64,000 bases of DNA from Pomphorhynchus laevis (Eukaryota > Acanthocephala > Palaeacanthocephala > Echinorhynchida > Pomphorhynchidae): assembly GCA_012934845.2 (NCBI GenBank), contig WNNJ02000319.1:1-64000 (forward strand). The letters are read 5' to 3'. Position numbers and translations under genes: made by a program. How positions within the stretch are numbered: the first letter of the stretch is position 1; every line of letters starts with the position of its first letter. Below are positions 43,396 to 54,200 of this stretch, piece by piece. The notes below the pieces were generated by a model. That model was given only the letters and a program-made list of their open reading frames with translations. It searched no databases and was not told the origin of the DNA.

Positions 43396-43910
43396 TGATA
43401 TTCAATTTTATCCATATATTTATATACTGAAATAGTGTTTTATACCAGTATTAATTTCGATTACTTTACAATATTTTTTAAAATGTGCTTTAATTACTTT
43501 AAGTATTTTATTCATATAGACAGAAAGTGGTTTTAATGTACATTTAAACGCACTACATATGAACCTAGGTTTTATTGGATTTTTATGTAATTTAGGATTC
43601 TAATATAATATAGGTATAGTTTTATACCATTCTTATCCATTATAGAAAAATGACTTTAATAATTGTTTCTAAACTCAACTCACTACGTTCATATGTTGGA
43701 TTTACATTTAAATCATTAGAATTAACCTCTTTCATTAGTATATCATAATAAAGCTTTTTGCATATGAAGACAAAGTTATTACTAGCTTTATCAATAGTTG
43801 TTATTATATAGTTATCCTTTAATTTAGTAAGTTCTTTATACATATCTTTATTAATTTTATCTTTCCTTTTATAATTGTTTATTATTTCAATTTTCTCTCT
43901 AATTTTATCG
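43396..43910 (-). pseudogene. PLE1 RT scraps (before motif A)
   Basis: 43440-43640 encodes KVIKAHFKKYCKVIEINTG and the PRFICSAFKC part; 43843-43640 is open with MYKELTKLKDNYIITTIDKA and KKLYYDILMKEVNSNDLN. Breaks lie near 43630. Order is as in the intact element. Confidence 0.8.
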
Positions 43911-44099
43911 GGCTTATATAATTACAAAAATTTCCGCGTATGGTATCATTTGAGATAAATTCTAATATATAAGTTTTATGTATTTAAGTTTTTACTATAA
44001 ATCAGCTTACCAAAGTAAGCACTTAAGTCATTATATAACGAATTGTAAATTTTATTTTTTTATTGTTATTATTATTTATTCTAATTTAATTTATTTAAT

Positions 44100-46532
44100 C
44101 ACACCTCGGAAAATTGGGTATGGGCGAAAGTGGATGTTTCAAACGCTTTTAATACAGTTGACAGGCAATGCTTTATTGACGCAGTCGACATTGAAGCACC
44201 TTCTATCGGACTGTGGATCAAATGGTGCTACTCGCAACCATCAAAATTACGATTTGGAGCAGCAAAAAGCCTTACATCGTCAGCAGGAGTACAACAAGGG
44301 GACGCTCTGGGCTCATTCTTTTTCGCACTGGCAATCCAACCGATTATTCGGAAAGTCGACTCGGTTACAGGTATCGGTTTTAACAAGTGGTATTTAGACG
44401 ATGGAATAATTGGAGGTGAACCCAAGGCAGTTGCTATCACATTAAACATGATAGCAAACGAGCTGGAAAAAATCGAACTATCAATGAATAGGCAAAAAGC
44501 CGAATTAATAGGCCACACAGAAGCAATTATCTCGACGCAGACAAAATGGACTCACTCTCCACATACCAAGTCTGACGGCAATTTTACTCTTTTGGGATGC
44601 CCAATTGGTTCGCAAGAGTTTGTAGAAGCATATCTCGAAAATAGTTGCTTACCAAACCTAGTAAATGACACAGAGCTTGTCGCGTCGCTTCCGGACGCTC
44701 ATGTGGCTTACCTGCTATTGCGCCACTGTGCTTCCGCTCAACGAATAGCATTCCTAATGAGGAATGTAGATCCAGCAAGCACCGAACTTTTCTGTAAGCA
44801 GTTTGATAATGCTGTGATACGGGCGATGGAAATCATCGCTTCAATACAACTGTCAGCGCGAACACGATCTCAAGTTGAGCTCCCACTAAAAATGGGCGGT
44901 CTGAGCCTTAGGAGTACAAACAAACACAGAGCGGCAGCCTTTGCAGCAAGCGTCAGCACAGTGGCCGCGTTTGTGAACCAGGATCCAAATACATTTCCGG
45001 GCTTTGTAAACACGAATGAAATACTTGCGCTACACGGAGCAGAAGTGGAACAACAGGCTTCATCCACAAGACAACATCAAATATCGTTCAAAATTGACTC
45101 AGAGAAGCGTAAAAATCTATTAGACACTGGAGATGATCGGACAAGGGCCAGACTAATAGCGGTATCACAGCCACATGCAAACGCATGGTTACAATGCGCC
45201 CCAAATCGAAGTCTCGGCCTAGCTCTTACCGGCCAAGAATTTACAATTCTTATAAGAATGTGGTTAGACCTGCAAATTGCTCCAAGTGACTACCGTTGTA
45301 GTCGATGTTTTCGTAACGCAGATGCTGAGGGCTTCCATGCACTAACTTGCAACTACGGTGGTTTTCCAGGAATGCGTCATAATGGAATTCGTGACGTCGT
45401 TCTCCAGGCGGCACAATCAGCAGGAATGCATGTGGGTTGCGAGGTTCGCAATCTTGTCCAAAATTTTCAAGAACGGCCAGCCGATATTCTGATCTACGGG
45501 GATCCTTCAGATGCTATAGACTTCGCGGTAACACATCCACTACAGAAATCTTTTCTTCGCCAGTCAGCTTATGTGCCTGGTTACGCAGCTGCGCAGTACG
45601 CATCATCGGTCAAAGATAGGAAGTACCGTGCTAAAATTATTGAGGCGGGATATAACTTCATACCTGCAGTCTTGGAGTGTTACGGCAGCTGGAATATGGA
45701 AGGGGAGAAAATCATCAGACGAATCGCCCGATACTTAGCAATTCGATCATCTATACCATACAGCATCGCATCTGCACGGCTCTTTCAACGAATATCAATA
45801 GCACTCATGAGAGGAAATTCAAAAGCTATATTATCTAGCATTGATATGTTAAACCGACCGTATTACGAGATCGCTAACCCCATAATGGAGAATCCCACAC
45901 GAAGAATGAACCCCTTCCAGGCACTTGATCTGGCAGTTGATTCTCTTCCATCGTCAATTGATCAGTCCGCTCCTGGATACATTGAATTTAACAATACAAA
46001 TGAAGTAATTGTCACGCTAGCTAATATACCAGGATTCAGTGTCGATACGTCAGTTTTTACAGGAACTCATAAATTGTGTTCCTACAGAGATTATGCACTT
46101 AAAGAAGAAAACGGAAAATTCACACTAAAAGTATTGAGCTGTGCAATCACAGTAAAGCCCCAAAGTCTTTCAAGCAAAATTAAGCCACATTTTGACACCT
46201 TTCTGCAACAATGTGACAATTCATCAAATAATAACGACGCTGATGATCCTGAATCTTTACCTATAAACTCACAGCCAGAAACCGAAATTAGTAAACTGAC
46301 CGTCGATTATATGACACATGACGTACATACATTATCTGATTCTGGATTAACTGACAGTTTACCGAACTCAAATAGTGATAATCATGAATCGGACGGAAGT
46401 TTTAGATATGAAACAGAATTATTAACTGACTTTTGTGAAACAGATCAAATAATCACGTCCACTATAAACAAACAGATGATACCGGAAAAAGGACGGCTAG
46501 TTGTCAGTGGATCATTGATTCAGATATTCTAG
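44100..46532 (+). CDS. RLE LINE B: RT and restriction-like endonuclease, 5'-truncated
   Basis: Starts abruptly in PLE1 debris with SENWVWAKVDVSNAFNTVDR (motif A), so the N-terminal half is missing; 5' truncation is usual for LINE insertions. Then GVQQGDALGSFFFALAIQP (motif B) and KWYLDDGIIGG (motif C), CSRCFRNADAEGFHALTC (Cys/His knuckle, C-x2-C-x9-H-x3-C) with RHNGIRDVVLQA, and the nuclease motif RPADILIYGDPSDAIDFAVT with KDRKY and FIPAVLECYGSW. It stays open for ~800 codons. The end is odd: the frame closes with SGSLIQIF, while the +1 frame continues as a strongly acidic tail (ESSDNEEEEV) to about 46580. R2/NeSL/HERO-type architecture; clade not assigned. Distinct from A/C/D. Confidence 0.87.
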   Translation, partial: HTSENWVWAKVDVSNAFNTVDRQCFIDAVDIEAPSIGLWIKWCYSQPSKLRFGAAKSLTSSAGVQQGDALGSFFFALAIQPIIRKVDSVTGIGFNKWYLDDGIIGGEPKAVAITLNMIANELEKIELSMNRQKAELIGHTEAIISTQTKWTHSPHTKSDGNFTLLGCPIGSQEFVEAYLENSCLPNLVNDTELVASLPDAHVAYLLLRHCASAQRIAFLMRNVDPASTELFCKQFDNAVIRAMEIIASIQLSARTRSQVELPLKMGGLSLRSTNKHRAAAFAASVSTVAAFVNQDPNTFPGFVNTNEILALHGAEVEQQASSTRQHQISFKIDSEKRKNLLDTGDDRTRARLIAVSQPHANAWLQCAPNRSLGLALTGQEFTILIRMWLDLQIAPSDYRCSRCFRNADAEGFHALTCNYGGFPGMRHNGIRDVVLQAAQSAGMHVGCEVRNLVQNFQERPADILIYGDPSDAIDFAVTHPLQKSFLRQSAYVPGYAAAQYASSVKDRKYRAKIIEAGYNFIPAVLECYGSWNMEGEKIIRRIARYLAIRSSIPYSIASARLFQRISIALMRGNSKAILSSIDMLNRPYYEIANPIMENPTRRMNPFQALDLAVDSLPSSIDQSAPGYIEFNNTNEVIVTLANIPGFSVDTSVFTGTHKLCSYRDYALKEENGKFTLKVLSCAITVKPQSLSSKIKPHFDTFLQQCDNSSNNNDADDPESLPINSQPETEISKLTVDYMTHDVHTLSDSGLTDSLPNSNSDNHESDGSFRYETELLTDFCETDQIITSTINKQMIPEKGRLVVSGSLIQIF

Positions 46533-46781
46533 ATGATCAGGCGCTATCTGAAAGTAGTGATAACGAAGAGGAGGAAGTCTAACGCTATCGATTATGGACA
46601 TTATACGAAGAGGTTAACTATTTATTCTAATAAATCTAATTTAATCGTTTAAAAAATATTGGTTATTAAAATTCTTACATGTTCTAGCTAATTACAATGT
46701 TGCATTATCAGTAAATACAATCTAAAGTAAATACAGACAATCTAAAATAATTACAACTTACAACTAACTACTTACAACAAA
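46533..46781. other. LINE B 3' flank and LINE C 5' UTR
   Basis: Acidic-tail codons to about 46580, then AT-rich sequence. ATACAATCTAAAGTAAATAC and ACAATCTAAAATAATTAC are short direct repeats before the ATG of LINE C at 46782. Confidence 0.5.
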
Positions 46782-49600
46782 ATGCCAAAAGGAATACCGT
46801 CTAGTGAAATGAAATGATGCTCATGTAATGGACAGAACGCAAAATGCCGAGGGTGTGTATGTGTCAAATCTAAACGAGCGTGTATAAATTGTTCTGCCAA
46901 AAGCTGTACAAATAGAATGATACCTTCCCAAGTGAAATATGATTCGTCTAACTCCTCATCTGATTTACAAAAGGATATTGACCTAAAAGATATCTATAAA
47001 ATTGTGATTAAATGGAGACCTAACTTGATGGAATTACCACGCTGTAACGAAAGCAGAGTATTCATTTCAAACTTAGCAGCGATGTTTAACAGGGCATGTA
47101 CTCATGAAGATAATGGAAACGAGTTAATGATGATAACGATTTATTTTCAACTCCTACTACAACGACCTTTGTCCCGAAAAGTCAAAGACACTAGAGCTGC
47201 CCTCAAAAGACGCCTGGATTATTGGAAAAAGAGAGAAATATGTGGTCTCTATGAAGAAGCCCGGTATTTACAAATGACATAGAAATCGAAAGAAACTAAC
47301 ACACTGAAATGGCCCAATCAATTCAAACGAGCAATTATGAAGGGTAGCATTGGAGCTGCAGTGCGTGCTTTAAATCTCGAAAATAATTGTAGCAAATTGT
47401 TGGCGGCTGATGACATGATCGGACAAAAACGTGTAGTAGATATACTAATGGATAAACATCCAGATAGTGGCCCATTCAGTAATGATGCCATCATAAATAC
47501 ACAGTTCCAATCTGAAACGTTTCATGATATCATGTTCGATCAGATAGATGCAAATGCAATTGTTCATTCATGCCGACAAACTTCGGGTTCAGCAGGACCC
47601 TCTGGTGGAGATGCATCACTGTGGAAACAAATGCTAGTTACATTCGATCGGGAATCATATGAATTGGCCGATAGCATGGCAAAATTGGCAAGACGCATTG
47701 CTACAACCGAGATTGATGAGAAATATTTGGATGGATTCGTTACATGTCGACTCGTGGCGCTTGACAAGAGATTTGGAGTTCGTCCAATAGGTATCGGAGA
47801 AGTATACAGAAGGATTATATCGAAAGCAGTCCTGCAGATAATACAAACACATGTACAGGATGTAGTCGGTAACTTTCAGCTTTGCGCAGGTCAAAAGTGC
47901 GGGATGGAATACGTCGTAAGACTTCAACGGTCGATGTTGAAAGAAGAATCGAAAGCTTGTATCTTACTCATAGATGCCAAAAATGCATTCAACTGCATAA
48001 ACCGAAAAGTAGCTATAGAAAACATTTCCAGGATATGTCCTCCTCTCAAAACAATATTAAAAAATACTTACAACAACAATCCAATATTGATTATAGATAA
48101 TGAAATAATAGAGTCGAAAGAAGGATTCACACAAGGTGATCCGATTGCTATGATCGCTTTTGCGGCAGCCACGATACCGCTGATAACAAAATTGAATTCG
48201 TTATGTCCAACTAACGCAAAAATGGTATGTGGATGATATATCGTGTGTTGGCACCGAAAGAGAATTGCTATTGTTTTTCAATCACATAAAGAAACTCGGT
48301 CCAGCATATGGCTTTTTCGTAAATGAATCAAAATGCAAATTACTAATAAATCAAAAAAATAATACAAGTGGAAAAAGATTTTGTTATCTTGGGGTAAACA
48401 TAACAAAACATGGGTTAGAATTGCTTGGCTGTCCAATTGGTTTTCTAAACTTTGAAGCGAATTATGTTCAGCAAAAGATTGACGAATGGATCTCCTTATT
48501 AGTTCGGCTTAAATCAGTAGCACAGAGTGAGAGGCATCTAGCATATTCTGCATTCATATTCGGACTACAACATAAATGGAGCTATATTCTAAGAACATGC
48601 GAATGTCAAACCGAATGGTTCAAAAAGCTGGTTACGATTATTCAGCACGAACTACTGCCTCAAATTCTAGGCAAAGAGGATATTGATCACACATGGTTTA
48701 ATGTCTTGTGCCTTAAAGTAGCTAACGGAGGCCTAGGAATAATAAATCCTCAAAAAATAGCTAAAATGGAATGGTCAAGATCAGCCAAAATGTGCAACCT
48801 TATGGACATGAATATAAGAGGATCAACTCTTTACGAAAAGCAAAGAGAAATGGCTCGGATGATAACAACATAAAATCTGATTTAGAACAGGGTGAATTAA
48901 CCAACATAATGTCAGAATTATATCAAAAATTGAAAACCGCTGTAGAGCACGCCTCTATTAAAGGGTCTTCCTCTTGGCTCTCTGCTCGAGTAAGCGATGA
49001 CAGACGATTTTATTTAAATAATTTTGAAATACAAGCGGGAATGGCATGTAGATATGGATGGGACTTGCGCTGTACATCAACATCATGCGTATGCAGAGAA
49101 GTTAAATCGACAGCTCACTTACTGTCGTGCAAATGGAAAGGACGGACCATAGTTCGAATGCTCTCAACTGTTCCAGATACATTCGAGTTTTCAAACCAAA
49201 CGACAACACGAGATCCCCGATCAAGAGCCGATTTATCTTGCACAGGACTAACGCACTCACAGACTGAGTGGACATTTTTGGATGTCACAATATTTAACCC
49301 ATTTGCCCAGTCGTACGTAAGTCAAAGTCCTACACAATCATTTGAATACAATGAAAACAGAAAAAAGAATAAATACATTGAGCGAATTATTGAAATCGAA
49401 AAAGGAACCTTTATTCCGTTCGTAATTTCCACCTCAGGCGGACTAGCAAAGGAGGCAAGTGCTTTCATCAAGAGACTAGCAACTCTCGCATCAGTAAGCG
49501 ATCCATCCTCCTATGGCAAAAATGTATGTTCGCTGCGACAACGTATAGGTGTAGCGCTAACAAAAGCAAACGCCTGGTGTCTGAAATGAGACCTAAAAAA
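46782..49600 (+). pseudogene. RLE LINE C, near full length with few breaks
   Basis: ATG at 46782: MPKGIPSSEMK, TGA (46815-46817), then CSCNGQNAKCRGCVCVKSKRAC, shown in part. The same frame runs to a TAG at 47280-47282 and continues past it (WPNQFKRAIMKGSIGAAVRAL). RT: QTSGSAGPSGGD, LVALDKRFGVRPIGIGEVYRR, DAKNAFNCINRK (motif A), TQGDPIAMIAFAAATIP (motif B). A frameshift falls just before WYVDDISCVG (motif C), another near 48770-48870. Then CVCREVKSTAHLLSC (Cys/His knuckle), SRADLSCTG and EWTFLDVTIFNPF (restriction-like nuclease), FIPFVISTSGGLAKEA and RQRIGVALTKANAWCLK at the end. One TGA, one TAG and two frameshifts were seen. Sister of A and D. Confidence 0.87.
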
Positions 49601-49984
49601 TTATTATTAAACTATCTTTTTTTGGGCCCACTTGCGGGTAACCTCGACTGTATGTTTTACTAAAAAAATTATTCAATCTAGACATTAATGTTATAATACT
49701 TTAAAAATGTTTAAGATAAATAACATACAAATTTTCTTCCGATACAGAATTCCTTACTCATCTATCGGAACTTAGTCAGTTGAAAAAAAGAATCAAGCTA
49801 ACATCAGATATTAACATACACAATCGACTCGCTTCGTTCAACGAAAATTTATAATATTCATACAATAAATAACATACATAGTATATCAACGAATAAATAC
49901 CAACCACAGCAGAATATCAAAGAATAGCTAAATACAAAACACAACGATTTATTCTTGAAGATATAACTCTCGCTTATAAACAAT
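49601..49984. other. LINE C 3' UTR and spacer
   Basis: The tail motif GGGCCCACTTGCGGGTAACC lies at 49624-49643. The rest is AT-rich and leads into the 3' end of the left PLE2 arm. No gene. Confidence 0.55.
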
Positions 49985-50930
49985 TGTTTTAGAAGTTGAC
50001 GAGCAAGGAAACATAATTTATTTAATGAATTTTCGAATGCAACTGCATTCATCATCAGATCTACAAAATAGCAAATAACAATATACACGAAGTCAATAAA
50101 GAAAAATTAAATTTACAAATAAAATACCAACATGCGTTGCGAAAGGCGTGTAAGTCGCAGCATCTTTTAACCTCCTTTAAATTCGTTTATTGGTAATAAT
50201 AAATTTGTATCAGCTTTATTATTAGTAAAAACGTTTTTCGTTTTTAGGAAATATGCTTCATAGATTAATCGTTTATGGTAGTTGTTCTCAATACGTAAGG
50301 CACGGGTATTACCAAAGTCGATCACGTGATTTTTAGAGATGCTGTGTTCAACAAGCGCGCTCACGCTCAGTGAACCTGACAGATTTTTCCGATGTTGGTC
50401 AATTCTTGTTTTAAGGGGCTTTCCAGTCTGGCCTTTATAAACCTGGTTGCACGAGCCGCATGGGATTTCATAAACCTTTGCACTTTCATAAGTGGGTTTA
50501 ATTTTAAAATAGTTTACAAGACGCGGCATTCTTCTGTTGAACAGTACGATTCTGTTATGAGGGGAACTAATTTTTGCAAACGCAATCTTGAATTTTTTAT
50601 TAGTCTTGTCGTTAATGAATGGAACACCGTAGTAGGTTAAATTAGAAACATTTCGCTTAACTATATTGTTGCTGGCAAAGTAAGACTTACGAATAATTGA
50701 ATCAGGGAAATCAGCGGATTTTAAGATTAATTTACAATCAATTTATCTTCTGTCTGTTTTAGAGCGATGGAGGAACAGATCATACGGCTTCGGTAGAATA
50801 ACGATCTAGCTGCTGCTGACTTCCATGATGTAGGAACATTAGAAGACCAGGGAACAATTTGATGTGGAATATTGGTTTTCTAGGACGTTGTTTCAAAAAT
50901 GGCTTGTTCTATGTACAAGAACCCGAGAAA
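49985..50930 (-). pseudogene. PLE2 left arm: C-terminal RT tail, GIY-YIG and 3' UTR
   Basis: 50529-50167 encodes MPRLVNYFKIKPTYESAKVY, EIPCGSCNQVYKGQTGKPLK and TRIDQHRKNL, with YKG for YIG. Upstream to 50930 the reading matches the HRTSH, LTYYGVPFINDKTNKKF part of the right arm with small breaks (near 50740). The 3' UTR (50166-49985) includes the CTGATGATGAATGC hairpin block. About 97% identical by eye to the right arm in the nuclease, opposite in orientation. Truncated at 50930. Confidence 0.85.
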
Positions 50931-51059
50931 CCAATTGAATTTCCATTTCGAAATACCTGAGGCGGTTTGGTTTAGCTTTTACGTTGAGTCTGAAAACTTT
51001 CGCAAAGTTTATTTCGAGCATTTTACTCCTTAAATTCAGTGGTAGATTAAATATAGAAC
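50931..51059. other. Short unassigned flank
   Basis: Between the left PLE2 arm and the 5' LTR. It is not the continuation of PLE2 as judged from the right arm. No feature recognised. Confidence 0.4.
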
Positions 51060-51251
51060 TGTTGTGTATGAACGAACACACTGCAAATGTATGGCAATGA
51101 CGATTATCACTGGCAGCAATGTGCTTGGCGGTATGCCTTTGTATTTTGACTATATATGTCGGATAGCGACTGTTTCTGAACGCTGGTGTTTTGTTTGTAC
51201 TAAAAATTAAAAAACGTTAGCGTTTGCTTTGCAATGTCTGAAAACACAACA
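51060..51251 (+). repeat. 5' LTR
   Basis: Starts TGTTGTGTATGAACG and ends in ACAACA; the copy at 55418-55609 is the same. The gag-pol ATG lies inside this LTR, close to its 3' end, so the first codons are LTR sequence. The following ATTGGCGACGAGG is the likely primer-binding region; the tRNA is not assigned. Confidence 0.9.
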
Positions 51252-54200
51252 ATTGGCGACGAGGGTGGTTCAAAATTTTCGTCGAACGACATTATGAAAA
51301 TTGTATGGGAACAACAACGTACATTGACGAAGTTGATGGAAAGTCTGCAAAATCGTGAAAATCCCAATAAGGATTGCAATATACCGGCGTTTCAGCATTT
51401 CAATGCAGATCACGATAAGTGGATTGATTACGGGATTCAACTGAAGAATTTTTTGGGCATGCACAGAGTTGATTCACAGATGCGACAAAAACAATTCTTA
51501 CTGTCCAGTTGTGGTCAAGAAATTTTTCGCTTGGTTGGACAATTGATTCCGTCTTTCGAAAAAGAGGACATTACTTTCGAGATGATTATTAAGGAACTCG
51601 ATCGTCATTTTAAAAAGCCGATGCATATAGTTGCAGCCAGATTCGAATTTACGCAATGTCGACAAAAAGCCAATCAGTCACATAAAGATTGGATAGCGGA
51701 AGCAAGGGGCCTGGCTAGTAAGTGTTCGTTTTTCGATCAATCCATTCAAACCGAACAGCAAGCAATCGACGACAGATTGAGAGATCTGGTAATTGCATAT
51801 ACTCCAATCGAGGAAATACGTATGAGTCTATTACGATTAGACAATCCTACGTTAGACGATGTAATTAGGATTGCTTCTAATTGGGAAATGACACAAGCTA
51901 CTAAGCACTTGTTAGCGACGGAAACCAGCTCGAATTATGCAAATGACTCGAAAAAGGATGTTGAAATTTCGCATGTTAATAAATTAAGTGCTGGACGTCG
52001 ATCACAATGGAATAAAAATTCCATGCCTCGTTGTACACGATGTAATGGTTCAAATCACGTAAATGAGCAACAGTGTTGGGCTAAGAACGTAAAATGTCAC
52101 CGTTGTGGTAAGATAGGTCATATTCGTCGATGCTGCAAGGTAGCACTACAAAATATTCATCAGTTGATATCAGACGAGAATGGTGATAATAAGGCTGTAG
52201 AGTTGGCTTTTCTCGAAATTCAAAACGTTTGTCGAAGGGACCATATCCTGGGACCGACATTGGAAGTGAGAATAAACGGAGTTCAAGTGGAAATGGAGTT
52301 TGATACGGGAGCAATGTTGTCTGTAATATCTCAAAAAACATGGTCAAGTTGTGGTTCGCCTGAGCTAAGAGCGGGAAGATGGCTGAGAAGTTTTGGTGGA
52401 GGGTTGATAAAGAGCATAGGTCAATGTCAAGTGACTGTAGAACTAGATAATGTAGCCAAATTGTTGAATGTCGAGGTCGTATACGAAACAGAAAAGAGCT
52501 TGTTTGGACAACCGTGGATAGAAGCATTTAACATGTCCTTGCCACGTCAAGTAAGATCCCGCCCACGAGCTATCAATCAGTTAAATTTAAATCAACAAGG
52601 TGCATCCGATTTAAACCACATGTTACTCAGATTTAAGGAGTTATTCAATGAAGATCTTGGGAACATTAAGGATTTGGAGATAAAGTTACAAGTTGATCCA
52701 TCGGCTATTGCACGATGCATTCCGGCTCGTCGCGTACCACTGCCATTAAAGCCAAAAATCGAAGAAGAGTTAAAGCGCCTTTTATCGAATGGAACATTAG
52801 AGCAAGTTGATTCAAACTGTAATTATATTGAATGGGCGAGTCCAATTGTTTCTGTGCTCAAGAAGGATAACTCAATAAGACTTTGCGCTGACTTCAAGGC
52901 GACAATTAATCCGTATCTGAATTGTGATTGTTTCGAATTACCGACATTTGAGGAGATACTGAGCAAAATCGCAGGAGGCACCTTGTATTCAGTATTGGAT
53001 TTAAAGGATGCGTATTCACAAATGAAAGTTCATCAAGACTCTCGAAAGTATTTGACCATATCGACACCCTTCGGATATTATCAATATCGTCGATTACCAT
53101 TTGGGTTATCCATTGCACCAATTTTGTTCCAGCGTTATATGAATCAATTACTCGGTACGATTCCGGGCGTCGCAGTTTATCTGGATGATGTTGTAGTTGC
53201 AGGTGAAACACGTTCAGAACATATAGACAGACTTCGAAGTGTAATGACAAGATTATTGAATGCGGGAATACGAGTTAAACGTGAAAAGTGTTTATTTCTT
53301 CAAGAACAAGTCAAATTTCTGGGACACGTGTTAGATAAAGGAATGGTAAAAGTTGATCCAGAGAAAGTTGATACTATTCAAAATATTTGTCCACCGTCAA
53401 ATCCTAAAGAACTGCGAACGTTCTTGGGAACCATAGGGTTCCTTGAACGTTTTATTCCTCATTTGCGGTCGCAGTGTGCTGACTTGTATTCGTTAACGGG
53501 TGTACGAGCGAATTGGAACTGGACAGATCGGCATCAAAGCCAATTTGAATTGGTCAAGCAAAGTATGCTAAAACCGAAAATTTTAATACCATATGATGGG
53601 AAGAGTAACCTGAAGCTGTATTGTGATGCTTGTGAGAGAGGCTTAGGAGCCGTACTGCTTCAAGAAACTAAAAACAACCGTTATCTGCCGATTGCATACG
53701 CATCAAGAAAATTGAGCAGCGCGGAAATAAATTACTCGCAAATCGACCGGGAGGCACTTGCACTTATATTCGGTGTCAATAAGTTTCGATATTTTCTATT
53801 AGGTAGAAAGTTCGTACTCATCACTGATCACAAACCTTTGAAATACATATTCGGAAATCAACGTAATTTGCCAAAGATCGCGAATCAGCGTTTAGTCAGA
53901 TGGGCATTGTTGTTGAGTCAATTCGACTACGAACTCGAATGCATTCCAGGAAAAGATAACATAATTGCCGATGTCCTCTCCAGATTTCCATGTCAAGGCC
54001 TTGACTGTGCAGAAACGTCGGGAACAAATGATATCTGTGTGAATTTGTTATGTGAGGACACACCTTTATTATCCGCAACAGCTATTCGCGAAGCTACGAA
54101 ACAAGATTTGATTCTAAAAAAGGTGACGCAATATGTGTCGATCGGTTGGCCAAACAAAGTTACAGACTCGAACATTCATTATTACAGCACAAGACGCAAT

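Noticed and set aside
44228-44518. Minus-strand ORFs under LINE B, C and the LTR element
   Set aside because: Overlap long well-supported sense frames and carry no domain.
49590-49700. SECIS element downstream of LINE C
   Set aside because: Some ATGA and AA stretches occur, but no convincing quartet-plus-helix could be drawn by eye.
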